Shown in pieces: positions 9,435 to 17,926 of a DNA stretch of 64,000 bases. Both the position numbers and the translations under genes were made by a program. The DNA is taken from positions 4,526,001 through 4,590,000 of the forward strand of contig NZ_CP087196.1 of assembly GCF_024749285.1 (NCBI RefSeq), read 5' to 3'. Under the pieces are notes generated by a model. That model was given only the letters and a program-made list of their open reading frames with translations. It was not told the DNA's origin and did not search any database. The stretch comes from Pseudomonas sp. B21-015. GTDB taxonomy: Bacteria; Pseudomonadota; Gammaproteobacteria; Pseudomonadales; Pseudomonadaceae. Numbering within the stretch: the stretch's first letter is position 1; each line of letters opens with the position of its first letter.

Positions 9435-9564
9435 GCGCTGTTAGGGGCGTGAAAACTAGTTGAGAACGCCCCCTAGCCCTCCAGTCCTGAAAAAAACGGC
9501 CGATAAGCCTTTGTCGCCAGCGTTATGACTGGCGGCAACAGAGCTTGGACAGGATCTCGCCGTT

Positions 9565-10356
9565 ATGACTGATACCCCGGCTTCACCCGACACCACCGCT
9601 GAAAAAGACGCACCGCCAGCGGTCGAGCTGCCGTGGGCGGACGTCCACGTCGAGCACCACAAAATGCTCCGCCTGGCGCCGCTGCAAACCGACCGCAACA
9701 CCGGTGGCCGGCCATTGCGCTTTGTCGAATTCGGTTACGCCGAACGCAATAGCAAGGAACACAGCCTGATGCGCATGACCATCAAGCTGCCGGGCCAGCG
9801 GGTGCGCAAAGAACAGAACCATCTGGACGTGTGGGTCAATCACACGACCAAACGCGTGCATTTCGAGCCGGAAAGCGGCTTGCAGATCGAGCCGATGAAC
9901 CGTGGCATCGGGCGCTATATGGCCTCTCAGGGCGTCACGTGGGCGAAGAAGAGATGGCCCGCCTACACCATCGACGGCACCGACCTGAACAACAAGGATG
10001 CGCTGAACGAAGACACCCGTCTGCGACGCGATCACTTTCTGCGGGTGCACGGTTTTGACGTGGTCTACGCCGATGCCCAGCATTTGAAGGGCAGCGTCAA
10101 AGAGGTGCAGGTCGGTGACTTGCTCGGCGACTGGAACAGCGAAAAGCTGCAACAGGTGGAAATCCTCGAAGCCGCGCAGATGCTCCAGCAAGCCGAGCAG
10201 AACCTGGCGGAACAGGAAGTCAAACTCAAGAAGCACGAAGAAAAGGTCAGCAAGTACAAACGCGAAGACGCCGGGCTGCGTTTTACCATTACGTGTCTGG
10301 TGGCGTTTGCGGTGTTTCAGGCGGGGTTGTTGATCTGGATTGCCACGCACCGTTGA
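9565..10356 (+). CDS. Uncharacterised protein with coiled coil and C-terminal membrane anchor
   Basis: A 263-residue protein with no signal peptide. An acidic Pro-rich N-terminus (TPASPDTTAEKDAPP) leads into a globular, mainly beta-type domain (about residues 25-180). This is followed by a predicted coiled coil (QQAEQNLAEQEVKLKKHEEK, about residues 200-235) and one C-terminal transmembrane helix (FTITCLVAFAVFQAGLLIWI). This is a tail-anchored topology with the bulk in the cytoplasm. I do not recognise a named family. It stands alone between the hydrolase gene and a REP pair. Confidence 0.8.
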   Translation: MTDTPASPDTTAEKDAPPAVELPWADVHVEHHKMLRLAPLQTDRNTGGRPLRFVEFGYAERNSKEHSLMRMTIKLPGQRVRKEQNHLDVWVNHTTKRVHFEPESGLQIEPMNRGIGRYMASQGVTWAKKRWPAYTIDGTDLNNKDALNEDTRLRRDHFLRVHGFDVVYADAQHLKGSVKEVQVGDLLGDWNSEKLQQVEILEAAQMLQQAEQNLAEQEVKLKKHEEKVSKYKREDAGLRFTITCLVAFAVFQAGLLIWIATHR

Positions 10357-10380
10357 AGGTTATAGACCGAGGCGCGGCCA

Positions 10381-10470
10381 TCGCGGGCAAGCCACGCTCC
10401 CACAGGTTTTGTGTTGTATCCAAATGATGTGGCACACACAAAACCTGTGGGAGCGTGGCTTGCCCGCGAA
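10381..10470. repeat. REP inverted repeat pair (GGGCAAGCCACGCTCCCACAGG type)
   Basis: Left arm tcgcgggcaagccacgctcc and right arm ggagcgtggcttgcccgcga, with the pairing continuing into acaggttttgtgt/acacaaaacctgt. Located between convergent genes. The same family is at 23955 and 37446. Confidence 0.9.
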
Positions 10471-10482
10471 GGCTTTCTACAG

Positions 10483-11391
10483 TCAGACGCGGGAAGCGAA
10501 CAGCGCCTGATGATCGCGGCACTGCTCCGCTGTCAGCATGAACACACCATGCCCGCCGCGCTCGAACTCCAGCCAGGCGAAGTCGACTTCCGGGTACAGC
10601 GCCTCGACGTGAACCTGGCTGTTACCCACCTCGACGATCAGCAACCCCTTCTCGGTCAGATGATCCGCCGCTTCGGCAAGCATGCGGCGCACCAGATTCA
10701 AACCATCGTCGCCGCAGGCCAGGCCCAGCTCGGGTTCGTGCTGATACTCATCCGGCATGTCAGCGAAATCCTCCGCATCGACGTAAGGCGGATTCGACAC
10801 GATCAGGTCGAAACGCTGACCCGGCAAACCATCGAAACCATCGCCCTGAACGGTGAACACCCGCTCGTCGACACCGTGGCGCTCGATGTTCTGGTTCGCC
10901 ACTTCCAGCGCTTCGAACGACAGGTCGGCCAGTACCACTTCGGCGCTCTGGAACTCGTAGGCACAGGCGATGCCGATGCAACCGGAACCGGTGCACAAGT
11001 CGAGAATGCGCGCAGGTTCGGCGCCCAGCCACGGCTCGAAACGTTTTTCGATCAGCTCGCCAATCGGTGAACGCGGGATCAGTACACGTTCGTCGACAAT
11101 GAACGACAGGCCACAGAACCAGGCTTCGCCCAGCAGGTAAGCGGTAGGAATGCGTTCTTCGATACGGCGCTTGAGCAAGCGTTGCAGATGGACCAGCTCG
11201 TCGTCTTCCAGACGGCAGTCCAGATAGCTGTCGGCGATTTCCCACGGCAGGTGCAGCGCACCCAACACCAGTTGACGGGCTTCGTCCCAGGCGTTGTCGG
11301 TCCCATGGCCGAAAAACAGATCCTCCCCATGGAAGCGGCTGACGGCCCAACGGATATGGTCACGCAGGGTACGAAGTCGGGAAGTGATCAC
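10483..11391 (-). CDS. prmB: Ribosomal protein L3 glutamine N5-methyltransferase
   Basis: A 302-residue SAM-dependent methyltransferase modifying the conserved glutamine of ribosomal protein uL3. The SAM-binding motif I is [14 protein letters not shown] and the catalytic motif is [11 protein letters not shown], shared with PrmC and HemK. The N-terminal helical substrate domain (about residues 1-110) precedes the Rossmann domain. GTG 11391 is the best start: it has TGGAG at 8-base spacing, and the 24-codon upstream extension ([13 protein letters not shown]...) is not conserved in kind. Next gene upstream is divergent. Confidence 0.95.
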   Translation of the reverse strand: MITSRLRTLRDHIRWAVSRFHGEDLFFGHGTDNAWDEARQLVLGALHLPWEIADSYLDCRLEDDELVHLQRLLKRRIEERIPTAYLLGEAWFCGLSFIVDERVLIPRSPIGELIEKRFEPWLGAEPARILDLCTGSGCIGIACAYEFQSAEVVLADLSFEALEVANQNIERHGVDERVFTVQGDGFDGLPGQRFDLIVSNPPYVDAEDFADMPDEYQHEPELGLACGDDGLNLVRRMLAEAADHLTEKGLLIVEVGNSQVHVEALYPEVDFAWLEFERGGHGVFMLTAEQCRDHQALFASRV

Positions 11392-11629
11392 GGGGTAAAC
11401 TCCAGAAAAAACGACTGACGATTCTAACAGCCAAAAGGCGCCGCGACGACGCAGGAAAAACACCGGATCAGATGTAGGATTCTTCTATTTTCTCAGCAGG
11501 CTATTGAACAGAACGAGTATCTTGACAAGGCTGCAAGCCAACAACGGCGGTGCCTACGATGGTAGCGATTCACAGAAGCGCTCAGCCAGAGGACAATGTC
11601 GCAAAAGCCCCACTCGAAGGAGCCCCAGA

Positions 11630-12220
11630 ATGTCCGTTCCAAAAACGATGTTTCAACTCAGCGGCCGCGGTTATGCAGCGGCCAATCTGGGTCATGCGAC
11701 CCTTGTCATCATCGATGCCCAGAAAGAGTACCTCAGTGGCCCGCTGGCCCTGAGCGGCATGGATGCTGCCGTCGCGAACATCAAACACCTGCTGGCCGCT
11801 GCCCGTGCAGCCGGTCGCCCGATCGTGCACGTGCGTCACCTCGGCACTGTCGGTGGGCTGTTCGATCCACAAGGCGAACGCGGTGAGTTCATCCCGGGCC
11901 TGGAGCCGCAGGGCGACGAAACCATCATCGGCAAATTGCTGCCGAGTGCGTTTCATGGCACCGAACTGTACGATCGCTTGCAACAACTGGGCTCGCTCGA
12001 CCTGATCGTCTGCGGCTTCATGAGTCACTCCAGCGTCAGCACCACCGTGCGCGCGGCGAAGAACCTGGGCTTTCGCTGCACCCTGGTGGAAGATGCCTGC
12101 GCAACGCGGGACTTGCCCTGCAAGGGCGGTATCCTCAGCGCCGAACAGGTTCAGCAGACCGAAATGGCGATCATGGCGGACAACTTCGCCACCCTCGCCC
12201 TGACCCGCGAACTGATCTGA
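11630..12220 (+). CDS. Isochorismatase-fold hydrolase with serine at the usual cysteine position
   Basis: A 196-residue protein starting MSVPKTMFQLSGRGY, with AAGGAG eight bases ahead. The upstream frame to 11504 has no coding character. The fold is that of cysteine hydrolases such as nicotinamidase: the aspartate is in LVIIDAQKEYL (about residue 30) and the lysine in GKLLPSAFHGTEL. In the third catalytic motif, where active relatives read M-T-H-M-C-V, this protein reads FMSHSSVSTTVRAA, so the nucleophile position is Ser. A later ACATRD motif has a Cys but lies outside the usual site. It may be non-hydrolytic, as EntB is at this position, or use serine. Confidence 0.88.
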   Translation: MSVPKTMFQLSGRGYAAANLGHATLVIIDAQKEYLSGPLALSGMDAAVANIKHLLAAARAAGRPIVHVRHLGTVGGLFDPQGERGEFIPGLEPQGDETIIGKLLPSAFHGTELYDRLQQLGSLDLIVCGFMSHSSVSTTVRAAKNLGFRCTLVEDACATRDLPCKGGILSAEQVQQTEMAIMADNFATLALTRELI

Positions 12221-12351
12221 TCGACCTTCGATGAGCGGTCCACGCCGCCGCTCATCCGCAAAAGCCTCTCATTTTCCGTAATTGCCCTAGCCTCAGGAAC
12301 ATCCCGGTCAACTCCCGGTCGAAGGGCCGATACCCATTGAGGAAGGTCGGA

Positions 12352-12672
12352 ATGAAGTTATCCGATGGTTTTGATGCACGCCGCTTGCGACCCAAGGGCC
12401 AACGCAACTGGCGGTTTCGCTTCGGCGCAGCGTTCGCTGCCCTGCTGGCGACGTGCGGCGTGTTGCTGGCGATGGCCGGCGCGGCCAGCCTGCTGGGGCG
12501 GCCACCAGCATTGGGCGAATTGAATGCCAGCCCGCTGGGCTCGGCGATCATTCTGGCCGTGGGCCTGTTCGTGCTGTACATCGGCGTCTGGCTGTGGCGC
12601 CGCTGCCGTCGCCGCTCGCGCCAGTCGCAAGAGCTGAACATGGCGCCGCACCTGATGAAAAAACATGACTGA
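12352..12672 (+). CDS. Small two-helix membrane protein
   Basis: A 106-residue protein from ATG 12352, preceded by GAGGAAGG. A basic N-terminus (DGFDARRLRPKGQRNWRFRF) leads to a first membrane helix (GAAFAALLATCGVLLAMAGA). After a short loop comes a second helix (SAIILAVGLFVLYIGVWLW) and an Arg-rich stop-transfer cluster RRCRRRSRQ. By the positive-inside rule both ends face the cytoplasm. I do not recognise the family. The gene is followed within 90 bases by the Smr gene on the same strand and may be co-transcribed with it. Confidence 0.72.
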   Translation: MKLSDGFDARRLRPKGQRNWRFRFGAAFAALLATCGVLLAMAGAASLLGRPPALGELNASPLGSAIILAVGLFVLYIGVWLWRRCRRRSRQSQELNMAPHLMKKHD

Positions 12673-12759
12673 ATCAACGGCCCGGCGTTTTGGCGGGCCC
12701 GAATTGTTATGGATAGGGTCCCGACTTGGGTAAACTGGCCGCCCTTCGCGGAGGCTGAC

Positions 12760-13317
12760 ATGCAAGACGACGATTTTTCCCTGTTCAAAAGCGCGATCCA
12801 AGGCGTCAAGCCGATCAAGCACGATCGCGCCGAAACCGGCAAACCCAAGGCCGACCGCGCGCAAATCGCCAAGCTGCGCCAGGCCGCCACCGTGCGCACC
12901 GATGCCACCACCGTTGACGGGCTGTCCGATCAGTTCGTCATTGATGTCGGCCCCGAAGATGAGCTGATGTGGGCCCGCGACGGCGTTCAGGAAAGCCAGA
13001 TCCGCAAGCTCAAGATCGGACAGATTCCGTTCGAAGGCAGCCTCGACCTGCATGGCATGAACGTGGAAAAGGCCCGTGAAACCCTGTGGGCGTTTCTGGC
13101 CGAAGCGACCAAATTCGAAATCCGCTGCGTGCGCGTCACCCACGGCAAGGCCGTGCGTCTGGACGGCAAACGGCCGATGATCAAGAGTCACGTCAACACC
13201 TGGCTTCGTCAGCATCCACAGGTGCTCGGCTTCACGTCGTGCCAACCGAAACACGGCGGCGCCGGAGCGGTTTATGTGATGCTCAAACGCACCATGATGG
13301 AAGGTCGCGACGAGTGA
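12760..13317 (+). CDS. Smr-domain endonuclease-like protein
   Basis: A 185-residue protein starting MQDDDFSLFKSAIQGV; the 17 codons upstream include the ribosome-binding region. An N-terminal charged region precedes the C-terminal Smr domain with its hallmarks: LDLHGMNVEKARETLWAFL (the LDLHG motif, about residue 95), VTHGKAV (about residue 128) and the closing GGAGAVYVMLKR. This stand-alone Smr architecture resembles the E. coli SmrB (YfcN) group, which is involved in cleavage of mRNA on collided ribosomes. Residues are intact, so it is probably active. It precedes folE by 77 bases, as is common in Pseudomonas. Confidence 0.93.
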   Translation: MQDDDFSLFKSAIQGVKPIKHDRAETGKPKADRAQIAKLRQAATVRTDATTVDGLSDQFVIDVGPEDELMWARDGVQESQIRKLKIGQIPFEGSLDLHGMNVEKARETLWAFLAEATKFEIRCVRVTHGKAVRLDGKRPMIKSHVNTWLRQHPQVLGFTSCQPKHGGAGAVYVMLKRTMMEGRDE

Positions 13318-13394
13318 TGCTGTCGCTTCACGCTTGCAGCGCCGAGTCCGCCACCGTACCCTTGCCCTTTGCGTAAAATCCCACAGGTAGTTTC

Positions 13395-13940
13395 ATGTCC
13401 CTGGAACAGAATTACACCGAGATTCTCGGCCAATTGGGCGAGGACGCCTCCCGCGAGGGCCTGCTCGACACGCCAAAACGTGCCGCCAAAGCCATGCAGT
13501 ACCTCTGCCGCGGTTATGAACAGACACTGGAAGAGGTCACCAACGGTGCCTTGTTCAGCTCCGACAACAGCGAGATGGTGCTGGTCAAGGACATCGAGCT
13601 CTACTCGTTGTGCGAGCACCATCTGCTGCCGTTCATCGGCAAGGCCCACGTTGCCTACATTCCGAGCGGCAAGGTCCTGGGGCTGTCGAAAGTCGCGCGC
13701 ATCGTCGATATGTACGCCCGCCGCCTGCAGATCCAGGAAAACCTCAGCCGCCAGATCGCCGATGCGGTCCAGCAAGTCACCGGCGCCCTGGGCGTTGCGG
13801 TGGTGATCGAGGCCAAGCACATGTGCATGATGATGCGCGGTGTGGAGAAACAGAATTCGACGATGATCACCTCGGTGATGCTCGGCGAGTTCCGCGAAAA
13901 CGCAGCCACCCGCAGTGAGTTTCTCAGCCTGATCAAGTAA
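13395..13940 (+). CDS. folE: GTP cyclohydrolase I (FolE1)
   Basis: A 181-residue enzyme opening the GTP ring to dihydroneopterin triphosphate for folate synthesis. Zinc ligands lie in [20 protein letters not shown] (Cys and His of CEHH) and in [14 protein letters not shown] (second Cys). The [20 protein letters not shown] segment is the conserved substrate-binding helix. Size and motifs are complete. A strong terminator follows at 13955-13982. Confidence 0.97.
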   Translation: MSLEQNYTEILGQLGEDASREGLLDTPKRAAKAMQYLCRGYEQTLEEVTNGALFSSDNSEMVLVKDIELYSLCEHHLLPFIGKAHVAYIPSGKVLGLSKVARIVDMYARRLQIQENLSRQIADAVQQVTGALGVAVVIEAKHMCMMMRGVEKQNSTMITSVMLGEFRENAATRSEFLSLIK

Positions 13941-13954
13941 CGCGCAGCACGAAG

Positions 13955-13982
13955 AAAACCGGCACTCATCGCCGGTTTTTTT
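13955..13982 (+). terminator. Rho-independent terminator after folE
   Basis: Stem aaaaccggc / gccggtttt with a 7-base loop (actcatc), followed by a T run. Confidence 0.88.
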
Positions 13983-14041
13983 CGCCCGTGAAAAATCAGG
14001 TAAGCTGCGCGCCTTCTGTTTGCCCCTGAGAGGCTTATACC

Positions 14042-14413
14042 GTGTTCGTAAAAGCGCTTCGTGTCGGCCTCGGCCAATTGATCATCTTCATCGACTTCAT
14101 CACTCGTCCAGGCAAGAAGCAGCGCCCCGCCGCCGCTCAGGCTCAGGTCGAAACGGCCGCCAAGGACCTGACCCTGTATCAGTTCCACGCCTGCCCGTTC
14201 TGCGTGAAAACCCGCCGCACCCTGCGTCGCCTGAACGTTCCAGTGGCCTTGCGCGATGCCAAGAACAACGAACAGGATCGCCAGGCCCTGCTGGAGCAAG
14301 GTGGCAAGATCAAGGTGCCGTGCCTGCGCATCGAAGAGAATGGCCAGACTACCTGGATGTATGAGTCCAAGGTGATCATTGATTACCTGGATAAGCGGTT
14401 TGCTGCGGCCTGA
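14042..14413 (+). CDS. Glutaredoxin-like (GST N-terminal fold) protein
   Basis: A 123-residue protein beginning at GTG 14042 (MFVKALRVGLGQLIIFIDFI). Residues 6-22 are hydrophobic and may anchor the protein in the inner membrane. The thioredoxin-fold domain begins at DLTLYQFHACPFCVKTRRTL; CPFC is the redox motif. It is followed by the cis-proline region KIKVPCLRIEENG and the glutathione-contact region TWMYESKVIIDYLDKRF. It probably reduces glutathione mixed disulfides. Monocistronic, with terminator and REP sequences downstream. Confidence 0.88.
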   Translation: MFVKALRVGLGQLIIFIDFITRPGKKQRPAAAQAQVETAAKDLTLYQFHACPFCVKTRRTLRRLNVPVALRDAKNNEQDRQALLEQGGKIKVPCLRIEENGQTTWMYESKVIIDYLDKRFAAA

Positions 14414-14441
14414 TGGTTTTTGTGGTGCTTCGACCGGCGCC

Positions 14442-14530
14442 ATCGCGGGCAAGCCCGCTCCCACAGGGATTTGTAGAGTAAATGGGATCTGTGTTTAAAA
14501 CAGATCCACTGGTGGGAGCGAGGCCGCGAT
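14442..14530. repeat. REP-type inverted repeat
   Basis: Left arm catcgcgggcaagcccgctc followed by ccacagggat; right arm tggtgggagcgaggccgcgatg. An inner pair (aatgggatctgtgttt / aaaacagatccact) extends the stem. Confidence 0.8.
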
Positions 14531-14564
14531 GAGGCCAGACCAACCACCACAAACTTCAGACAAA

Positions 14565-14594
14565 AATAAACCGGCCCATAGGCCGGTTTATTTG
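14565..14594. terminator. Bidirectional hairpin terminator
   Basis: aaataaaccggcc / ggccggtttattt around cata. A on one side and T on the other mean it can serve the glutaredoxin gene (+) and the aminotransferase remnant (-). Confidence 0.8.
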
Positions 14595-14608
14595 TTTACG
14601 CCCTCCCC

Positions 14609-14741
14609 TCAAGCCGCTTCTGCCGCCTGTGCCTGACGCACCACCGCCGCCAAGCGCTTGAGCCCTTCGTCCAGATGCGCCGGGTCGATGTGGCTGAAGT
14701 TCAGCCGCAGATGACCGGGGTTATTGTCCGGCTCAGGGAAA
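14609..14741 (-). pseudogene. C-terminal remnant of a PLP-dependent aminotransferase
   Basis: The last ~44 residues of the minus-strand frame read FFPEPDNNPGHLRLNFSHID followed by PAHLDEGLKRLAAVVRQ. This is the C-terminus of fold-type I aminotransferases of the LysN/MocR-associated group (F-N-LRLNFSH...LDEGL-RLA pattern). Directly upstream, at about 14742, the homology stops at a REP inverted repeat; the rest of the gene is absent from the window. The natural terminator is still present at 14565-14594. It is a deletion remnant rather than a small gene: there is no start or ribosome site. Confidence 0.75.
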
Positions 14742-14744
14742 AAT

Positions 14745-14805
14745 GGGGCAAGCCTCGCTCCTACAGTCGTACACACACCCTGCAGGAGCGAGGCTTGCCC
14801 GCGAA
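14745..14805. repeat. REP inverted repeat abutting the aminotransferase remnant
   Basis: Arms gggcaagcctcgctcctaca and tgcaggagcgaggcttgccc, separated by about 13 bases. The left arm begins where the aminotransferase homology ends. Confidence 0.85.
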
Positions 14806-14877
14806 GGCGTCCTTCCTGGCGATATATCCCTATTGCCAAACTTTTCGTCCACAAAATCAAAAACATTATTTGCATTA

Positions 14878-14889
14878 TTTGTATACAAA
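14878..14889. promoter_or_regulatory. Purine-island operator 1 (TTTGTATACAAA)
   Basis: A perfect 12-base palindrome in an AT-rich stretch 129 bases upstream of the NCS2 permease start. It shares the TTGTATACAA core with sites at 17731 and 17927, upstream of uraH and puuE. The form TTGTATACAA is typical of operators of the GntR/FadR type; the regulator itself is not in the window. Confidence 0.65.
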
Positions 14890-15017
14890 AGCATAATTCG
14901 CTTCGTGCGAGTTCCTGACCAGCAGGTCAACAAATTCGCAAGTACCTCAAAGGGTCGCTGCCACCCTCATGGGTCCGGCCCTGGAAATAACAATAAAACT
15001 CTTGAGGAGTACTCGCT

Positions 15018-16367
15018 GTGGAAAGCCGCAAATCCGAAGCCTCGACGCTGGAACTCTCGCCGCCATTACGCAATGGCTGGCTGGAGCGCATCTTCAAACT
15101 CAGCTTGCACGGCACCACGGTGAAGACCGAGCTGATCGCCGGCCTGACAACCTTCATCACCATGGCTTACATCATCTTCGTCAACCCCAACATCATGGCC
15201 GACGCCGGGATCGATCACGGTGCCGCGTTCGTCGCCACCTGCATCGCCGCCGCGCTGGGTTGCCTGCTGATGGGGCTGTACGCCAACTGGCCGGTCGGCC
15301 TGGCACCGGGCATGGGCCTGAACGCGTTCTTCACCTACACCGTGGTCGGCACCATGGGCTACAACTGGGAAACCGCACTCGGCGCGGTGTTCGTTTCCGG
15401 TGTGTTGTTCATGTTCCTGACCTTCTCCCGGATCCGTGAATGGTTGCTCAACAGCATTCCAGTGAGTTTGCGCTTTGCCATGGGCGCCGGTGTGGGCCTG
15501 TTTCTGGGGCTGATCGGCCTGAAAACCGCGGGCATCGTCGTCGATAGCCCGGCCACTCTGATCAAACTCGGCTCCCTGCGCGAACCTGGCCCACTACTGG
15601 CTGCCATCTGCTTCCTGATGATTGCCGTGCTCAGCTACCACAAAGTGTTCGGCGCGATTCTCATCAGCATCATCACCGTGACTCTGGCCGGTTGGGGCCT
15701 GGGCCTGGTGCACTACGAGGGCATCATGTCTGCCCCGCCGAGCCTGGCGCCGACCTGGATGGCCATGAACGTCGCCGGCGTGTTCAACGTCAGCATGATC
15801 AGCGTGGTGCTGGCCTTCCTCTTCGTGCACATGTTCGACACTGCCGGCACCTTGATGGGCGTTGCCCAGCGCGCCAATCTGGTGAACGCTGACGGCCGGA
15901 TCGAAAACCTGTCCCGCGCCATGAAAGCCGACAGCGCCTCTAGCGTCTTCGGCGCCATGGTCGGCGTTCCGCCAGTTACCAGCTACGTGGAAAGTGCCGC
16001 TGGCGTAGCCGCTGGTGGCCGGACTGGTCTTACCGCCGTGGCCGTAGGTGTGCTATTTATTGCCGCCATGTTTTTCGCACCGCTGGCTGGCATGATCCCC
16101 GCTTATGCAACGGCCGGTGCGCTGATTTATGTGGCAATGCTGATGATGGGCGGCATGGCGCACATCGAATGGGACGAAGCGACCGACAGCATTCCGGCGA
16201 TCGTCACCGCGATCATGATGCCGCTGACCTTCTCGGTCGCCGACGGTATCGCGCTGGGCTTCATCACTTACGTGGTACTGAAAGCCTGTACCGGTAAGCA
16301 CAAGGAAATTTCCGTCAGCCTGTGGGTGCTATGCGCGATCTTCATCGCCAAGTTCATCTTCTTGTAA
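15018..16367 (+). CDS. NCS2-family purine permease (AzgA/GhxP-like)
   Basis: A 449-residue inner-membrane nucleobase permease with about 12-14 hydrophobic segments, starting at GTG 15018 after a TTGAGGAG site. Features include TELIAGLTTFITMAYIIFVN (TM1), PVGLAPGMGLNAFFTYTVVG, the substrate-region FVHMFDTAGTLMGVAQRANL and VGVPPVTSYVESAAGVAAGG. These are diagnostic of the AzgA-like branch (adenine, guanine, hypoxanthine) rather than the UraA/xanthine branch. A purine operator lies upstream and the urate-degradation genes follow, fitting a role in purine uptake. Confidence 0.93.
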   Translation: MESRKSEASTLELSPPLRNGWLERIFKLSLHGTTVKTELIAGLTTFITMAYIIFVNPNIMADAGIDHGAAFVATCIAAALGCLLMGLYANWPVGLAPGMGLNAFFTYTVVGTMGYNWETALGAVFVSGVLFMFLTFSRIREWLLNSIPVSLRFAMGAGVGLFLGLIGLKTAGIVVDSPATLIKLGSLREPGPLLAAICFLMIAVLSYHKVFGAILISIITVTLAGWGLGLVHYEGIMSAPPSLAPTWMAMNVAGVFNVSMISVVLAFLFVHMFDTAGTLMGVAQRANLVNADGRIENLSRAMKADSASSVFGAMVGVPPVTSYVESAAGVAAGGRTGLTAVAVGVLFIAAMFFAPLAGMIPAYATAGALIYVAMLMMGGMAHIEWDEATDSIPAIVTAIMMPLTFSVADGIALGFITYVVLKACTGKHKEISVSLWVLCAIFIAKFIFL

Positions 16368-16393
16368 GCGTCACGCGGTACCCGTTTCAAACC

Positions 16394-16420
16394 AGCCTCA
16401 CCCCGTCGGGTGGGGCTTTT
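16394..16420 (+). terminator. Terminator after the NCS2 permease
   Basis: agcctcacccc-gtc-gggtggggcttttgc: a GC-rich stem with a short T tail, 15 bases before the ribosome site of the next gene. Confidence 0.7.
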
Positions 16421-16438
16421 GCACATAGGGAGGAAGTG

Positions 16439-17065
16439 ATGAGTCTGGAAACCTGGCTGCTGTTCAGCGGCGCTGCGCTGGTGGTGATCCTGATCCCGGG
16501 GCCGCTGTCTTTGCTGATGATCAGCAACAGCCTGAATTACGGTTTACGCCGCTCTTACCCGGCGTTTCTGGGCGGCGTGATTGCGTCGCTCTGCCTGCTC
16601 AGTGCTTCGGCGCTTGGCTTGGGCGCATTGTTGCTGGCGTCGGAACAGCTGTTCAGCGCCCTGAAAATCGTTGGCGCGCTGTACCTGTTCTACCTCGCCT
16701 GGCAGAGCTGGCAGCAATCGCGTCAGCCATCCCAAGGCGCTGAAGTGCCTCAGGCTGTGCCGGTGCCACGCTTTCGTGCGCTGTTTGGGCGCGCGTTCAT
16801 GCTCGGCGCCAGTAACCCGAAAGACATTTTGTTCTTTGCCGCGTTCCTGCCGCAGTTTCTGAGCGCCGAGCAACCGTTCCTGCCGCAGTTGCTGGTGATG
16901 ATTGCCACCTGGACGGTGCTGGATCTGCTGTGCAAGCTGGCTTATGGCCTCGGTGCCCATGGCGCGGCGCGGTATCTGCGCAGTGGCAAGGGGCAGAGCT
17001 GGTTTAACCGGGTCAGTGCGGGGTTGTTCAGTGGCGCCGGTGCGGCGTCGTTATTGAGCCGCTAA
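16439..17065 (+). CDS. LysE/RhtB-family amino-acid exporter
   Basis: A 208-residue protein from ATG 16439, with GGGAGGAAG just upstream. About six hydrophobic segments are present, including the family N-terminus ALVVILIPGPLSLLMISNSL (the P-G-P motif) and GRAFMLGASNPKDILFFAAF (the NPK motif). Proteins of this family export amino acids or small homoserine-like compounds across the inner membrane. The substrate is unknown and the link to the surrounding purine genes is only positional. Confidence 0.9.
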   Translation: MSLETWLLFSGAALVVILIPGPLSLLMISNSLNYGLRRSYPAFLGGVIASLCLLSASALGLGALLLASEQLFSALKIVGALYLFYLAWQSWQQSRQPSQGAEVPQAVPVPRFRALFGRAFMLGASNPKDILFFAAFLPQFLSAEQPFLPQLLVMIATWTVLDLLCKLAYGLGAHGAARYLRSGKGQSWFNRVSAGLFSGAGAASLLSR

Positions 17066-17069
17066 AAGC

Positions 17070-17142
17070 AAAAGCTTCGCGAGCAAGCCCGCACACACAT
17101 TGGAATGCGTACTCCTGTGGGAGCGGGCTTGCTCACGAAGGC
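17070..17142. repeat. REP inverted repeat
   Basis: Arms agcttcgcgagcaagcccgc and gagcgggcttgctcacgaag between convergent genes. Confidence 0.85.
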
Positions 17143-17171
17143 GTCATTCGCAACACCACATTATCTACAGG

Positions 17172-17200
17172 CAAAAAAAAGCCCGCAGTGTGAGCGGGCA
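17172..17200 (-). terminator. Terminator of uraH
   Basis: Read on the minus strand: gcccgctcacactgcgggc followed by eight T residues. Confidence 0.88.
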
Positions 17201-17246
17201 AAAGACCAAAGAAGCTATATGCGCAGGATTCTTGGGGGGGAAAGTC

Positions 17247-17600
17247 CTAGCTTCCTCTATAGGTCGAATAGCTGTAAGGCGAAATAAGCAACGGCACATG
17301 GTAGTGATCCTGTTCGGCAGAGATACCGAACCGCAGCACCACCACATCCAGGAACGCAGGCTCTGGAAGCTGAACACCACGGGCGCGGTAGTAATCGCCC
17401 GCGTGAAACTGAAGCTGATAGACCCCGGACCGATAGTCATCGCCTTGCAGCAGCGGCGCATCGACACGACCGTCGCTGTTGGTAATCGCAGTGGCGACCC
17501 ATTCCAGCTGCGAACCTTCAACGCGGTACAACTCGACCTTGATCGAGCTGCCCGGGCAACCGTGTGCAGCGTCCAAAACGTGTGTAGTCAAACGTCCCAT
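17247..17600 (-). CDS. uraH: 5-Hydroxyisourate hydrolase
   Basis: A 117-residue transthyretin-like enzyme hydrolysing 5-hydroxyisourate to OHCU, the second step of urate degradation. Catalytic His is in MGRLTTHVLDAAHGCPG (H7), Arg in SDGRVDAPLL and His in EQDHYHVPLLISPY. The C-terminus YSTYRGS is the family signature that distinguishes HIU hydrolase from transthyretin. It is transcribed away from puuE, and the 434-base divergent region contains one operator copy near each start. There is no signal peptide; cytoplasmic. Confidence 0.97.
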   Translation of the reverse strand: MGRLTTHVLDAAHGCPGSSIKVELYRVEGSQLEWVATAITNSDGRVDAPLLQGDDYRSGVYQLQFHAGDYYRARGVQLPEPAFLDVVVLRFGISAEQDHYHVPLLISPYSYSTYRGS

Positions 17601-17730
17601 TGATTCTGCGCGCCTGCCTGCGTGGAGCAGTCAGACCTCGCGCCTCCCGAAGTCAGTTGAAAAGGAGGCCGCACCGTTTCGGAGCACGAAAAGTTGCGGC
17701 GAGCGACTGATTAAGACACTTTTCAAAAAA

Positions 17731-17742
17731 ATTGTACACAAT
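17731..17742. promoter_or_regulatory. Purine-island operator 2 (ATTGTACACAAT)
   Basis: Arms ATTGT/ACAAT are perfect, with centre AC instead of AT, 131 bases upstream of the uraH start. It has the same arms as the palindrome at 17927. Confidence 0.65.
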
Positions 17743-17926
17743 AAAAACGACATTTTTACTACCATCGCCGTCATTCAGGGTTTGACGGCGAATCTTGCAC
17801 CGAACCATAAGATCAGCGGACCTTCCATCCATTAGCTGACCAGTCAGGCAGGTTTCTTGCAGTACCCTCCAAAGAGGACAGTCAGTGAAAAAGGCAAAAA
17901 ATCAGGCTTACAAAGTGAATATAAAG

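Noticed and set aside
11504..11629. N-terminal extension of the isochorismatase-fold protein
   Set aside because: No ribosome site, basic low-complexity residues, and the ATG at 11630 has AAGGAG at ideal spacing.
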